This document shows, one piece after another, positions 32,188 through 43,495 of a DNA stretch of 64,000 nt. Each line of letters starts with the position of its first letter. The first letter of the stretch is position 1. This stretch comes from Ambrosia x helenae (taxonomy: Eukaryota; Streptophyta; Magnoliopsida; Asterales; Asteraceae): assembly GCA_030844895.1 (NCBI GenBank), contig CM061228.1, positions 32,302,626 to 32,366,625 on the forward strand. The letters run 5' to 3'. The notes beneath the pieces were generated by a model. That model was not told the origin of the DNA, made no database searches, and saw nothing but the letters and a program-made list of their open reading frames with translations. The translations under genes were made by a program, and so were the position numbers.

Positions 32188-33945
32188 GGGGAAGGTTCAA
32201 ATACAAAGTAATGAAAAGGTAAGTGTGCGAAGGAATCTCCACCTTCTATTTTGACATTGTTAATTTTCACAAGGGAGGACATTTTTATCCTTTTTATTTC
32301 TTGACTCATAAACCCACTTCCCCCATTATTTTTAAACGGCTATAATTTTTTCATACGATAATATTAAAAAAAAATTACACCGTATTAACGAGTGTTTCGT
32401 TCTCTTTAATTTGAGTAGCCTAGTGCTATAGTTTTCTTAATTTTTAATAACTGGTACGTAATTTCACATTCAAGTTACTAGTATGTGATTTTAGGTGTAG
32501 CCCAACAATGTGAATCTGATACGTGATTTAAGCTATAGGGAATCTGATACATGATTTAAAGTGTATGGTCAAATGTGGCCATCTGATACGTGATTATGGT
32601 CATTACATAATATGGTACGTATCTTCACATTAAAGTATCTTAGGGGTCGGTTCAAATACAAAGTAATGAAAACGTTCGAAGTGTGCGATGTACATGATAA
32701 TTAAGTAATGCTTTCATGAACATACAAAAACATTACGTAATTATCTTCTACTAGTAGTGATTCTGTCTATGGTACGTAATTTTAGTTATAGAACTAGTAG
32801 TGATTTTGTCTATGGTACGTAATTTTGTATGTTACGTTTTTTAGGGGTATGGAAAATTGTTATGTAAAGTTTTGAATAATTATGTTTATGGTACGTGATT
32901 TTGGTAATAAAACTATAATGATTATGTATATAATGGAACTATAATGATTATGTATATGGTACGTGATTTTGGTAATGAAGTAGTAATGATTCTGTCTATG
33001 GTACGTAATTTTGTATGTTATGTGACTTCGAACACTTCGCACATTTTTGTCACTATTTACGATAACCAGCCCAACATTAGTCATACACATAGAGATAGAA
33101 TTACGTATCAAATGCTAACATTTAGTCATACACATAAAATCATGTATGAGATACCCTACAGCTAAAATCACGTACCAGATTCCACAGTTTGGCTTACACC
33201 TAAAATATGGGTATCTGATACATGATTTAAAGTGAATGGTCAAAAGTGGGCATCAGATACGTGATTATGGTCATTACATAATATGGTACGCATCTTCACA
33301 TTAAAGTATCTTAGGGGCCGTTTCAAATACAAAGTAATGAAAATGTTCGAAGTGTATATGGTACGTGATTTTGGTAATGAAGTAGTAATGATTCTGTCTA
33401 TGGTACGTAATTTTGTATGTTACGTGACCTCGCACACTTCGCACATTTTTGTCACTTTTTACGATAATCAGCCCCACATTAGTCATACACATAGAGATAG
33501 AATTACGTATTAGATGCTCACATTTAGCCATACACATAAAATCACGTATGAGATACCCTACAGTTAAAATCACGTACCAGATTCCACAGTTTGGTTTACA
33601 CCTAAAATCACGTACCGATACTTGAATGTGAAATTACGAACATGTTTTTTAAAATTAAGAAAACTATAGCACTAGGCTACTCAAATTAAAGAGAACGAAA
33701 CGCTCGTTAATACGGTGTAATTTTTTAAAAAAATATTATCGTATGAAAAAATTATAGCCGTTTAAAAATCATGGAGGAAGTAGGTTTAGAGGCAATTGAC
33801 AAAAAATACCCTTTTGTTTCTTTGTATAACTAATTATATAATCAAAATTGATCACATGCTTTTTTAGTCAAAATCTTTAAATGAATGGTGGAGATGCCTT
33901 CGCACACTTCACACCTTTTGATTACTTTTCACAATAACCGCCCCC
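32188..33945. mobile_element. Fold-back MULE derivative, 1.76 kb
   Basis: 10-bp target duplication ATAGCTATAT at 32178-32187 and 33946-33955. Long imperfect inverted arms: the left 32188-32500 region faces 33600-33945, with ends GGGGAAGGTT and GGGGGCGGTT. The interior repeats terminal-like sequence: GGTTCAAATACAAAGTAATG at 32192, 32649 and (as GTTTC...) 33318; the inverse side TTCGCACATTTTTGTCAC at 33036 and 33438. ACGTGATTTT and ACGTAATTTT words recur throughout. Non-coding. Confidence 0.8.
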
Positions 33946-34083
33946 ATAGCTATATTATGGGCAGGGGAATGCTAAAACCTAAGGGGACATATAAAAAAAT
34001 ATAATCACCTTGCGTCTCGGGTACGATTTTACCTTGTCTAACTCTAGAATCAAAGGGGGCAAACAATTATACCTTGTCTAGAA

Positions 34084-34964
34084 CAAGGTGGTAGAAGGCG
34101 GCCTAGGCGCCCGCTTAGACGCTAGGCTGAAGGTAATATCGGAAATATGCCCTAGTCGGATTTCTGGACATTTTGGCCATTAGGCGGACCTAGGCGTTGT
34201 TTTTGTTTTTTGAAATTTGAAGGGGGGATTGAACCATATATTCATGTCATAGATGGATGAAGAACAATTAAACGATTAAAACATAACTTAATGGATGAAT
34301 CAATGCTTTAATGGAAAATTGGATGGAGTGGCTGTGTTATTTAGGGTTTAGAAGGGTGGATGTAGAAGAAAATGAATAGTTCTGGCGTAAAGAAAAGGAA
34401 TGGTTGAAAACATGACAGCTCATGCATTGGGAATTACATATATTGAAATTTGAAGTCTAGTAATATTTAAATCAAACATATATTATAGTTATAGGGTTAT
34501 GATCAAATACACACTGAAAGAAAAATAGGAAGTCGTAGGAGGGGTATCAAACGAACTCTGATTGAACTCATTCAAGCGGCGTTGGAATCGTCTTATCGAA
34601 CCCTACGGCGTTAGTTTTTTGGTCTTCATTTTTTGGGGGTTTAGCTTGTAGCTTTTAGAATACGCGTTATATCATTGTGTCTTTTATGTACCATTGTGTC
34701 TTTTTCTTATTTTATAATTGTGTCATTTTTTCAATTCATTATCATTTTTCTTCAGCATTGTGTTATATTTTTTTGGCACTATGTTATATTTTGTGTCTTA
34801 TTATGTCATATTTCATGATCTATTGTGTTTTTTCTATCATTCTCACTTTTCTTATTTTTTGTAGCCTTTGTAAAATAACTCAACCCGTTAGTTATAATAA
34901 TGGATAATGCGTTTCTTATATGTTATATGTTATATATTAAAAAGGCAAGTTACTTCTTATTACT

Positions 34965-35018
<54 letters not shown>

Positions 35019-35322
35019 TATTATTATTATTATATTATATTCCAATGTTTGAATTTAAGTAATTAATTTATTATACTTAACATATTTTCAAAAAAAAAAA
35101 AAACCTAAATTTATGTATATATATATATATACATAATACGTATAAAAATTTCAAGTATTATGTGTGTGTATCTTAACATATTTTCAAAAAACATCTAAAT
35201 CGGGGTGTATATATATATATATATATAATACGTATAAAAATTATAAAATGCCTAATTCCGCCTAGTCCCGACTAGTCACTAGGCTAGACCTTACCGCCTG
35301 CCTAGCGCCTTCTACAACCTTG
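34084..35322. mobile_element. hAT-type non-autonomous element, 1.24 kb
   Basis: Ends CAAGGTGGTAGAAGGCG and, inverted, CAAGGTTGTAGAAGGCG with an 8-bp target duplication GTCTAGAA (34076-34083, 35323-35330). The interior includes TTGTGTC/ATTGTG words, a (TAA)n/(AAT)n tract at 34965-35030 and (TA)n tracts at 35120 and 35209. No transposase frame. Confidence 0.85.
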
Positions 35323-35330
35323 GTCTAGAA

Positions 35331-36057
35331 CGCATTTACGTAGGGAATTCAAGAGAGTAATGCATTTGTCTTAATCGAAAGGTGAGCTGGTCACATAGTT
35401 GAGTAATTCAAGTGCCTCTTGCCCACAAACAACTTCAGATTTCTCCACTTTTTAAAACAAGTTTCGTTAATATGATGACTTAGTATGAGTTTTTTTTAGG
35501 GTTTTTGAGATTGCAAAACCAACAGCGATGATAATACAACTTTCCGGTACTATGCCTGGGTTTTGACCGTTGACTATAATATTATTATTAAGAAATTAAC
35601 AATTGACCAACCATATTTGCCAAAATAAACATCTGTTGTGTCTAGACAACAGGGACGAGCCACTCTTTACGTCTACCAATCAGATGATTACACGTGTAAG
35701 GTCTCAAGACGCTTTAATTTTTAAAGTCTCTGCATCTAACCTTTAGATGCAAAAGGGAACACCTATTCTTTAGAAGCGAAAAATTTTAAATTCCTAGCGT
35801 CTACACTTTAGACGCGAGGCTGTTCTTTATACGCATAAGGTACAACCTTTTTAGACGCTATAATTTAAGTTGAGTCTGTTCTTTAGACGCAATCCTTCTA
35901 CCACATTTTCCTTAGAGCCAATCTCAAATGTGAAGGCTAGAGTTTAGACGCAATGTTTTGTAGACGTATCCGTATACTTGAAGACACACTCGTACACTTG
36001 TAGACGGTTTCTTACAATTGTAGACGGGTCCGTACAATTATAGATGGTTCTATACAC
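35331..36057 (+). repeat. Region with recurrent TAGACGC/TAGACGG words
   Basis: No gene. From about 35690 the word TTTAGACGC or GTAGACGG recurs at irregular spacing (near 35811, 35876, 35943, 36002, 36023), often after TTCTT or before GT(C)CGTAC. It looks like a degenerate array rather than coding sequence. The left part (35331-35690) shows nothing. Confidence 0.4.
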
Positions 36058-36390
36058 TTAGACTATCCGTTGTCGCTCAAGGTGAGCGAAGACTTTATCC
36101 TATTAAAACAGGATAACTGGGCGCTGACATGACACTGGCTAAAGTGTCAATCCTGCTCACTTGATCCTGTTGTGGCTCAAGGTGAGCGAGGACTTTATCA
36201 TGTTTTTTAATTTTTTTAAACACTACATTGCATAAAATTTAAAATAAACGCTACATAAAAAGCATAAAATAACATCGCGTTCCATAACATCAAACCATTA
36301 TTTAAAAACATAAGTAAATAGTAGAAAAACGACTATATTAGAAATCGTCCTCTCATAAGTCTCCAAATCTCAAGCCTCGGGTAGTTATCA
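36058..36390. mobile_element. Second AGACT-type MITE piece
   Basis: AGACTATCCGTTGTCGCTCA at 36061 and a GCTCACTTGATCCTGTTGTG block at 36157 match, inverted, the MITE half at 31890-32030. The right end appears cut by copia sequence at about 36395. Confidence 0.5.
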
Positions 36391-36394
36391 TTGT

Positions 36395-38890
36395 GTATGG
36401 TTCGGTATTGGTTATGAGCCACTTGTACATACATATGTATGTGGTCCATTCAGAACAATGTCAAGACATGGAGAAAGATACTTTGTTACGTTTACTGATG
36501 ATTTCAGTAGATATGGTTATGTTTATCTTATGATGCATAAACATGAAACTCTTGAAAAGTTCAAGGAGTACCAAAATGAAGTAGAAAATCATCTAAATAG
36601 AACTATTAAGATGCTTCGATCAGATCGAGGCGGTGAATATCTTAGTCAGGAATTCATCGACCATCTAAAGGATTGTGGAATAGTTTCACAACTCACTCCA
36701 CCTCGAACACCACAACATAATGGTGTGTCTGAGCGGAGAAATTGAACTCTATTAGATATGATTCAATCAATGATGTGTCGAGCAAACCTTTCAAAATCCT
36801 TTTGGAGTTATGCTTTGGAAACTACCGCAAGACTTGTGAATATAGCTCCAACAAAAAAGGTTGACAAAACTCCTTATGAGATATGGCATGGAAAGAAACC
36901 TAACTTATCCTATCTTAAAGTCTGGGGATGTAATGCTTATGTCACTCTAGAATCCTCGGATAAACTAGATCCCAGAGGCGAAAAAGTGGTTTTCGTGGGA
37001 TACGCTAAGAAGATCGGTTACCTATTCTACCACCCCACTGAAAATAGGATTTTCACTAAATGCAGAGGCACTTTCTTGGAGGAAGAGCTTCTGGCGCGAG
37101 GGATTGGAGATAATCATGTGGATCTTGAAGAAATTCAAGAATCACAAGTGACTGAACCAGTTGTTCAGACAGAACCAGAAGTAATTGATCAAGTTGTTGA
37201 AGTTGAGCCTAAGAGGACTTAAGAAACAACATAAACACCAAGTGTTCGAAGAAGTATTAGGGATCGTCATGCACCTGAAAGGTATGATGATATCTTCATG
37301 ATTGATGAACCTAAGCCTGCTACTTACAAAGATGCAATCTTGGATTCGGAATCTCAGAAATGGCAAGAATCCATGAATGCAGAGATGCAATCCATGTATG
37401 ATAACTAAGTCTGGGATTTGGTTGCTCTTCCTACCGAGTGTCAGACTGTAGGAAACAAATGGATATTCAAGAAGAATACAAGCATTGATAGGAATGTGCA
37501 AACCTATAAATCAAGGTTTGTAGCGAAAGGTTTTACTCAGACTCAAGGAAATGATTATGGGGAAACTTTCTCGCCAGTAGCTATGCTTAAGTCTATTAGA
37601 ATTCTATTTGCCATTGCTGCATTTTATGACTATGAGATATGGCAAATGGATGTCAAGACCGCGTTCCTTAATGGACACCTACTGGAAGATGTCTATATGG
37701 TTCAACCTGAAGGTTTTGTCGCTCCAAAGAATCCTAATAAGGTGTGCAAGCTGAATAAATCCATCTATGGATTAAAGCAAGCGTCTCGCAGCTGGAATCT
37801 CCGTTTTGATCAGAAAATCAAAGAGTTTGGTTTTATAAAGAACGAAGATGAACCATGTGTTTATAAGAAATCTAGTGGGAGCTATATCACATTTCTCATA
37901 CTGTATGTAGATGACATACTAATCATTGGAAACAATATCCCTATTCTTAAAGATGTTAAGACTTGGTTGAGTAAATATTTCGCAATGAAAGATCTTGGTG
38001 AAGCCGCTTATATTCTGGGAATAAAGATTCATAGAGATAGATCAAAGCGGTTATTGGGTTTAAGTCAAAATACATATATTGATAAGGTCATACGACGCTT
38101 CTCAATGAAAGACTCAAAAAGGGGGCTCTTGCCCATGGCACATGGAACCATTCTTAATAGCAAGCAGTGTGCAAACACTAAAGAGGGAAAGAAGAAAATG
38201 GAAAGAGTTCCATATGCTTCTGCTATTGGTTCCATCATGTATGCCATGTTATGTACTAGACCTGATGTCTCATATGCTCTTAGCATGATGAGTAGATACC
38301 AACAGAACCCAGGAGAGAGTCACTGGGCTGCAATGAAGACATCCTTAAGTACTAAGAAGGACTAAGGACATGTTCTTAATATATGGAGGACTGGAAGAAG
38401 AGTTGTTAGTTAAGTGTTATACTGATGCAAGCTTCCAGACTGATGGTGATGATTCAAGGTCACAAACAGGATATGTTTTCATTCTGAATGGTGGGGTTGT
38501 TACTTTGAAGAGCTCTAAGCAAAGTGTGGTTGCTCAATCCACTTGTGAATCAGAATACAATGCTGCATCAGAGGCTGCAAAGGAGGCTGCCTGGATGAAG
38601 AACATTAATGATCTCGATGTTATGCCTAGCATAAAGAAACCAATCGAGATATTGTGTGACAATAATGGTGTCATTGCTCTTGCAAAGGAACCAAGGTCAC
38701 ATCAGACCACAATGCATATACTCAGGAAATTCCACTATATTAGATAGATAATATAACATGGAGACATCGTAATAACCAAAGTTCATACAGATCTAAATCT
38801 GGCTGACCCCTTTACTAAGCCTTTACCTCAATCTAAACACGAGGAACATGCTGGAAAGATAGGGCTTAGAGTTGCTAGACAGTGGGCATG
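36395..38890 (+). pseudogene. Copia I Pol (INT-RT-RH), several stops
   Basis: Integrase: VTFTDDFSRYGY, LRSDRGGEY (second catalytic Asp), GVSERRN (Glu). The first catalytic Asp, normally in an HTDVCGP motif, reads HTYVCGP near 36427. Stops: TGA 36743-36745 (usual Arg), a stop near 37220, TAA 37406-37408 (usual Gln), and one near 38363. RT: NKWIFKKN, QMDVKTAFLNG, LYVDDILIIGNN (YVDD intact), then KDLGEAAYILGIKI and CTRPDVSYALSMMSRY. RNase H: CYTDASF, SSKQSVVAQSTCESEYNAAS, CDNNGVIALA. The coding tail runs past 38747 to ADPFTKPLPQ and a TGA at about 38889. Confidence 0.9.
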
Positions 38891-39768
38891 ATCTGTAGTT
38901 AGTATTGGTGTTTTATTTTGAACTATAACAGTTACATTGAATATTTATTTGATCTAATGGGTTAAATGCAAGTTTAAATATTTTGTAATTGTTTTCATTA
39001 TTTGTATGTTTAAATCCTTGAATAAGAGTATTCTAAAATATCCGTAGTCGATCAAATTACATGGGAATGAATTTGAATGTAACACTATTGTGAATTGAGA
39101 CGGTTGTATTCATGAGATGAATAACTCAACGGTTTGAGAATCATAATTCACAGATATCATTAGGGAATGATATTGGATGTAACTCGCTTCAAAACGATCT
39201 CCATGGATCTGTGTCATGAGATGTTTTGATATTGATATGTTCAATCTGTCCTTTTTCCTAAGGCACATATTAAACTACATTGATCAAGGACTATCTTTGA
39301 TGTTATCTAACACTTTCCTGAAACATGGGTAGTAATCCGGGTACAATTGGGAGAAATCCAAGATTAAGTGGGAGTTGTATGACACTGATGGAATTCTATA
39401 ATTCTATAGGATTAGAAGTTTAGACATTCTGGTGCCCTCATTAACTCAAACTGGTATAAACACGGGGCCACGCTCGGACTAAGGTAGTTCGTTAGACCAC
39501 TTTGATTTAAAGACGAGAATAGAGAATGGTTGATCACTATATAAGAATGAATGATCCATGTCTTATGATCAACGGATGTGTATACAGAAGGGACTTATTG
39601 TTAGAATTATCAGGGCTATAGTATTTGGTTAAGTAAAGCGTTACTTGAACTCAAAGAACTAGTTGACGACTGTAAAGTGTCATACTGTGTTGGGTGCAAT
39701 GCAATGCAGCTAGGCATCCAACTCTGCGCACGTTATCTCATTTAACTAAAATCGTCCAAGCGGGAGAT
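38891..39768 (+). other. Copia I 3' untranslated region and polypurine tract
   Basis: No credible coding. Ends in CCAAGCGGGAGAT (39755-39767), a typical copia polypurine tract. A similar AAGTGGGAG word at 39367 could be an older or alternative tract. Confidence 0.6.
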
Positions 39769-40311
39769 TGTTGGATATATAGTATGTCTAATGTAATTAA
39801 AGTTGAGGTCAACGTAACCCGACTCGGTATGATCCGAAGAGTTACACGTTGGTACACGAATCAGATAAGTTCATGTGTCGGTGGATTGTGAAATAATAAT
39901 AGTTTTGAACTTAAGAGACTTAATATTATTTAGATTAAGGGGCTGTTTGGTAGCCTCTTAATGAGGCTCTTAACCATTCAGCGCTGAATGATTTAGCATT
40001 CAGTGTGGTTGTTTCAGCTTCTGAATGGAATGGTTAAGTCTAAATCATTAAGTTTGGGATGTTGCTGAACCATTAAGCACTGAACTATTAAGTACTGAAC
40101 TACGCTGAACCTTAATGAGGCTCCCCTACTAACATGGGACAAGAAAACTAACCATTAAGAGGTCCAACTTAATGATTCAGCACTTAACCATTCAGACCTC
40201 TTAACCATTCAGACATCTTAATGATTCAGCACTTAATCAAGGGGGCTTAGTGTAAGATTGTGTTTTATAAAAAGGGGATTAAGGTGTAAACCCTAAACAC
40301 ACTTTTTAACA
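39769..40311 (+). repeat. Copia I 3' LTR containing a MITE
   Basis: Starts TGTTGGATATATAG right after the polypurine tract, apparently ends TTTTTAACA near 40311. A foreign block is found from about 39940 to 40245. The 5' LTR is not in the window, so borders are tentative. Confidence 0.6.
39940..40245. mobile_element. hAT-like MITE inside the copia I LTR
   Basis: Begins GGGGCTGTTTGGTAGCCTCT; the body is built of alternating CTTAATGATTCAG and AACCATTCAG words that form many small hairpins. GGGGCTGTTTGGT starts are common in plant hAT MITEs. The target duplication is not clear. Confidence 0.5.
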
Positions 40312-40315
40312 AAAC

Positions 40316-40740
40316 TGTAGGTCCCTTTCCCTTGAGATCTTCTCTGCAATCAAACCAAACACGAATCCTAGACGCGGAATATCTTTAATCCGTGGATATC
40401 ACACAAAGAACACAAGATTACTTTTTAATGTAATTTTCTTATTAATAAAAAGAACCACACCGAACTTGTAATCCTAGCTAGCTCTCTCTCAAACTCTCTA
40501 TGACACCAACCAACCAACTGACCAACACCTAAAACCCCATGTATCATTTGCTTATATACATGCATCCACATGGGCTTTTAACTGGGCTTGAGTTGGGCTT
40601 TTACAATACTAGCTTAATTACATATTCTAGAACAAACTTAGACAAGTTCTTCTAACGACACAAACAATATAAAGTCTTCTGTCAATAATACCGAGCGTTT
40701 GTTTATCCAATTAAGTATCTGTCACAAACTTGCACTAACA
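40316..40740 (-). repeat. Copia II 3'-side LTR
   Basis: 425 bp; on the minus strand it starts TGTTAGTGCAAGTTTGTGAC just after an AAGGGGGAG polypurine tract and ends ...GGGACCTACA. Contains GGGCTTTTA.. words and TATATACATGC. Confidence 0.6.
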
Positions 40741-42361
40741 AACTCCCCCTTGACAGATGCTCTTTAAGATTATTTTTCCAATCTCAAAGTATCTTCAATT
40801 GTCTTCCACTTGAAGTCTTTAATTTTCAACAGCTTGATCTTGAGATTGTCTACCAAAGTAATTTAGAAGAACTTGGCAGACCACTTCTCTTCTTCTCTTC
40901 AACTTGTGATCTTGATTCTTTAACAGCTCTCTTATGTTCAGCATCTCTTAAGAATTAAGTAACTCCCCCTGAGAATAAGCTTGGATTGTAAAAACTTCCA
41001 CTTGAGCTCTACACGAATGCATTACTCGATCTGAAGTCTTTTTACTCCCCCTGAAACATAGAATATTTCTTCCTATATGTATATTTCTCCCCTTGAGCTG
41101 CTAAGTCTTCTAAAATCAGCAACTGTTGTTTAGAACTTCAGTGTTTTGTCGTCTTCTTGTCTCTGTTTCTTCAAAAAAAAAATCTTGAATCACATGAATT
41201 TGTCCAAAAGGAGGTTCAGACCTCATCACGTCCATCATTATCATCAAAATACCTGTCACACTCAACCAACCTATAAGTAAACCATCATCACACATATAAA
41301 CTTACAAAGTCTATAAACCACCTGTGACAAAAATTGTTTTGCAGTTAAAATTCATAAGCTTTCAAAAGATATGCTGTTTTGCAAAATTTTCTAAACAGTC
41401 AGATCCACCACAGAACAACCGTTTCTCGTGCGTCAAATCCTGAAGCAAAATAAAATCTTTTTGGATTTTTGGATTTTTTTTACATGTAAAATAAATGAAC
41501 GTAAAGACAATTCAAGTAAACTATGTACAAACATAAAAACACTCTATTTTTGGTTATAGCAATAACTGGTTAAAAGGATCATATCAGCTAGATTGAGATG
41601 TCACACTCAGTTAATGTTCTTAATAACTTCTTAATGTGTAAGACTGCATTCCAAGACGATTACCAGTCTTATGTATCCACATAAACAATATAACACTTAA
41701 CGATTCCAAATCCATATTAGCATTTAAGTGTATTAAATTGAATCATCTATGTTACCCACGACATGACATACCCCGCGATCAAGTCATGCACAAAGGTTCA
41801 TCGTAACAGGTGAGTAAATTGCCATTATCCATGTTGTTTACAAGGTACGAGACACGATGATGTACAGGTCTGCATATATCTAGATGCAACAAAGTGACCA
41901 AACGTGTACTCAACCAGGGTTAAGACAAATACCATTTTATGCGGTACGAATTTTCAGCTTTAGGCATTTTTGATTAATTGCCTTTTAGCCTTTGAGGGTT
42001 TTGGCATTTATCGTATGCTCTTTTAAGATGTTCTGACAAAGTCTAGGTCAGCATGTATCTGGATGCAGCAGAAGACCAGTCAGATCATCCCTGGATAAAT
42101 TTAACAATTTAAAGACCTGAAACCTCAGAATTTTGTAACACGCTATCAACGCAAGATTTAAGACTATAAAATCATACGCCAATGACATGTATCCCATAGA
42201 ATCAACAGTCATTAAGATTTCTATTTCAATTAATAGACCAGATTCGTGTGTCAATTGCCTACCAGTACATCATATAATGAAGATGCAGCCAATTTTATTA
42301 AGTGTAACAAAATCAACAGCTAATGTGCTATCATTTCCAATTAGGTACCAGATTTGCTATA

Positions 42362-42394
<33 letters not shown>

Positions 42395-42576
42395 CAAGCA
42401 GAAGCAAATAAAACAGAAAGTAAAAACTAACTAAAAACTTAAAAACTAAAAGCTTCAGCACTTATGAGAAAACAAAAAGTTATTCGGGGTTTCTCATCCC
42501 GTTCAGCTGCACTAACAGTTCAAACCGAGCTCTATCGAAAGCTTTTGTGAACAAATCAGCTGGGTTATCCAAAGTA
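40741..42576 (-). other. Copia II region between RNase H and polypurine tract
   Basis: 1.8 kb without credible coding. CTCCCCCT words (40742, 40963, 41045, 41088) recur in the first 350 bp, giving several polypurine-tract-like sites on the minus strand. A run of 28 T lies at 42363-42390. Confidence 0.5.
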
Positions 42577-43495
42577 TCAACCTTTTTCAAATAAATCATA
42601 TTTTTTCTCAAAACAATCCCTTATGAAATGATGCCTTATGGCTATATGTTTTGTTTTGGGAAAGTTTTTGGGATTTTCTGTGATTGAAATGGTGGCTTGA
42701 TTATCAATAAGAATAGGAGTATGAGTGAAATTCAAACCGTAATCCCGCATCTGTTGTTGTATCCACAAAACCTGTGAACAACAGCTACCAGCAGCAACAT
42801 ATTCTGCTTCACAAGTGGAAACAGCCACCGAAGTCTGCTTTTTGCACTGCCAGGATACGATTCTTCCTCCTAAAAATTGACATCCACCAGTAGTAGACTT
42901 CCGATTCTGGTTACATCCGCCGTAGTCTGAATTTGTATACGCTACAAGATCCAATTCGCCATCAGCTGGATACCAGATTCCCAATTTGGGTTTCCCCTTT
43001 AGGTATCGAAGAATCCGTTTGACCGCAATTATATGTGACTCCTTTGGATTCGCCTGAAACCTGGCACAAAGACAAACTGGAAACATAATGTCAGGTCTAG
43101 AAGCAGTTAAGTACATGAGTGAACCAATCATTGCCCGGTACTCTGTGGGGTCGACATATTTGTCGCTTTCGGTATCTGGACCGAGACCATGGTTGACCGG
43201 TAAAGGAGTATGATAAGGGGTGCAATCATTCATCTTGAAACGAGTCAGGATGTCATGCACATACTTGGTTTGATGGATAAACATTCCATCTGCCTTCTGA
43301 TCCACCTGTAGACCAAGGAAAAACTTTAACTCCCCCATAGCACTCATTTCGAACTTCCTTTTCATGACCTGCTCGAATTCCTTGCATAAGTCGTCATTTG
43401 GTGACCCGAAGATGATGTCATCAACGTACACCTGTACCAGCAGAAAATCTTCTCCTTTTCTTCAGATGCTCCTGCCTTTGGCACCAGCAAAATTC
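42577..43495 (-). pseudogene. Copia II RT (from YVDD) and RNase H
   Basis: Minus strand. Frame enters at GEDFLLVQVYVDDIIFGS (about 43490-43400), so only the C-terminal half of RT remains. Then GELKFFLGLQV, the YRAMIGSLMYLTASRPDI motif, and RNase H: YTNSDYGGCNQNRKST (the usual D of YxDSD region is partly changed), STCEAEYVAAGSC, IDNQATISI and KHIAIRHHFIRD. The frame is otherwise open for 284 residues. Confidence 0.88.

Larger units (their letters stand above)
36395..40311 (+). mobile_element. Ty1/copia element I, 5'-truncated
   Basis: Integrase core, RT, RNase H, a long untranslated region (about 870 bp), polypurine tract and 3' LTR in the plus direction. No gag, protease or 5' LTR is present, so the left side was lost or displaced. 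Confidence 0.85.

Noticed and set aside
32859..33573. ORFs repeated on both strands with MCMTNVGL-type starts
   Set aside because: They come from duplicated arms of the fold-back element, with no domain.
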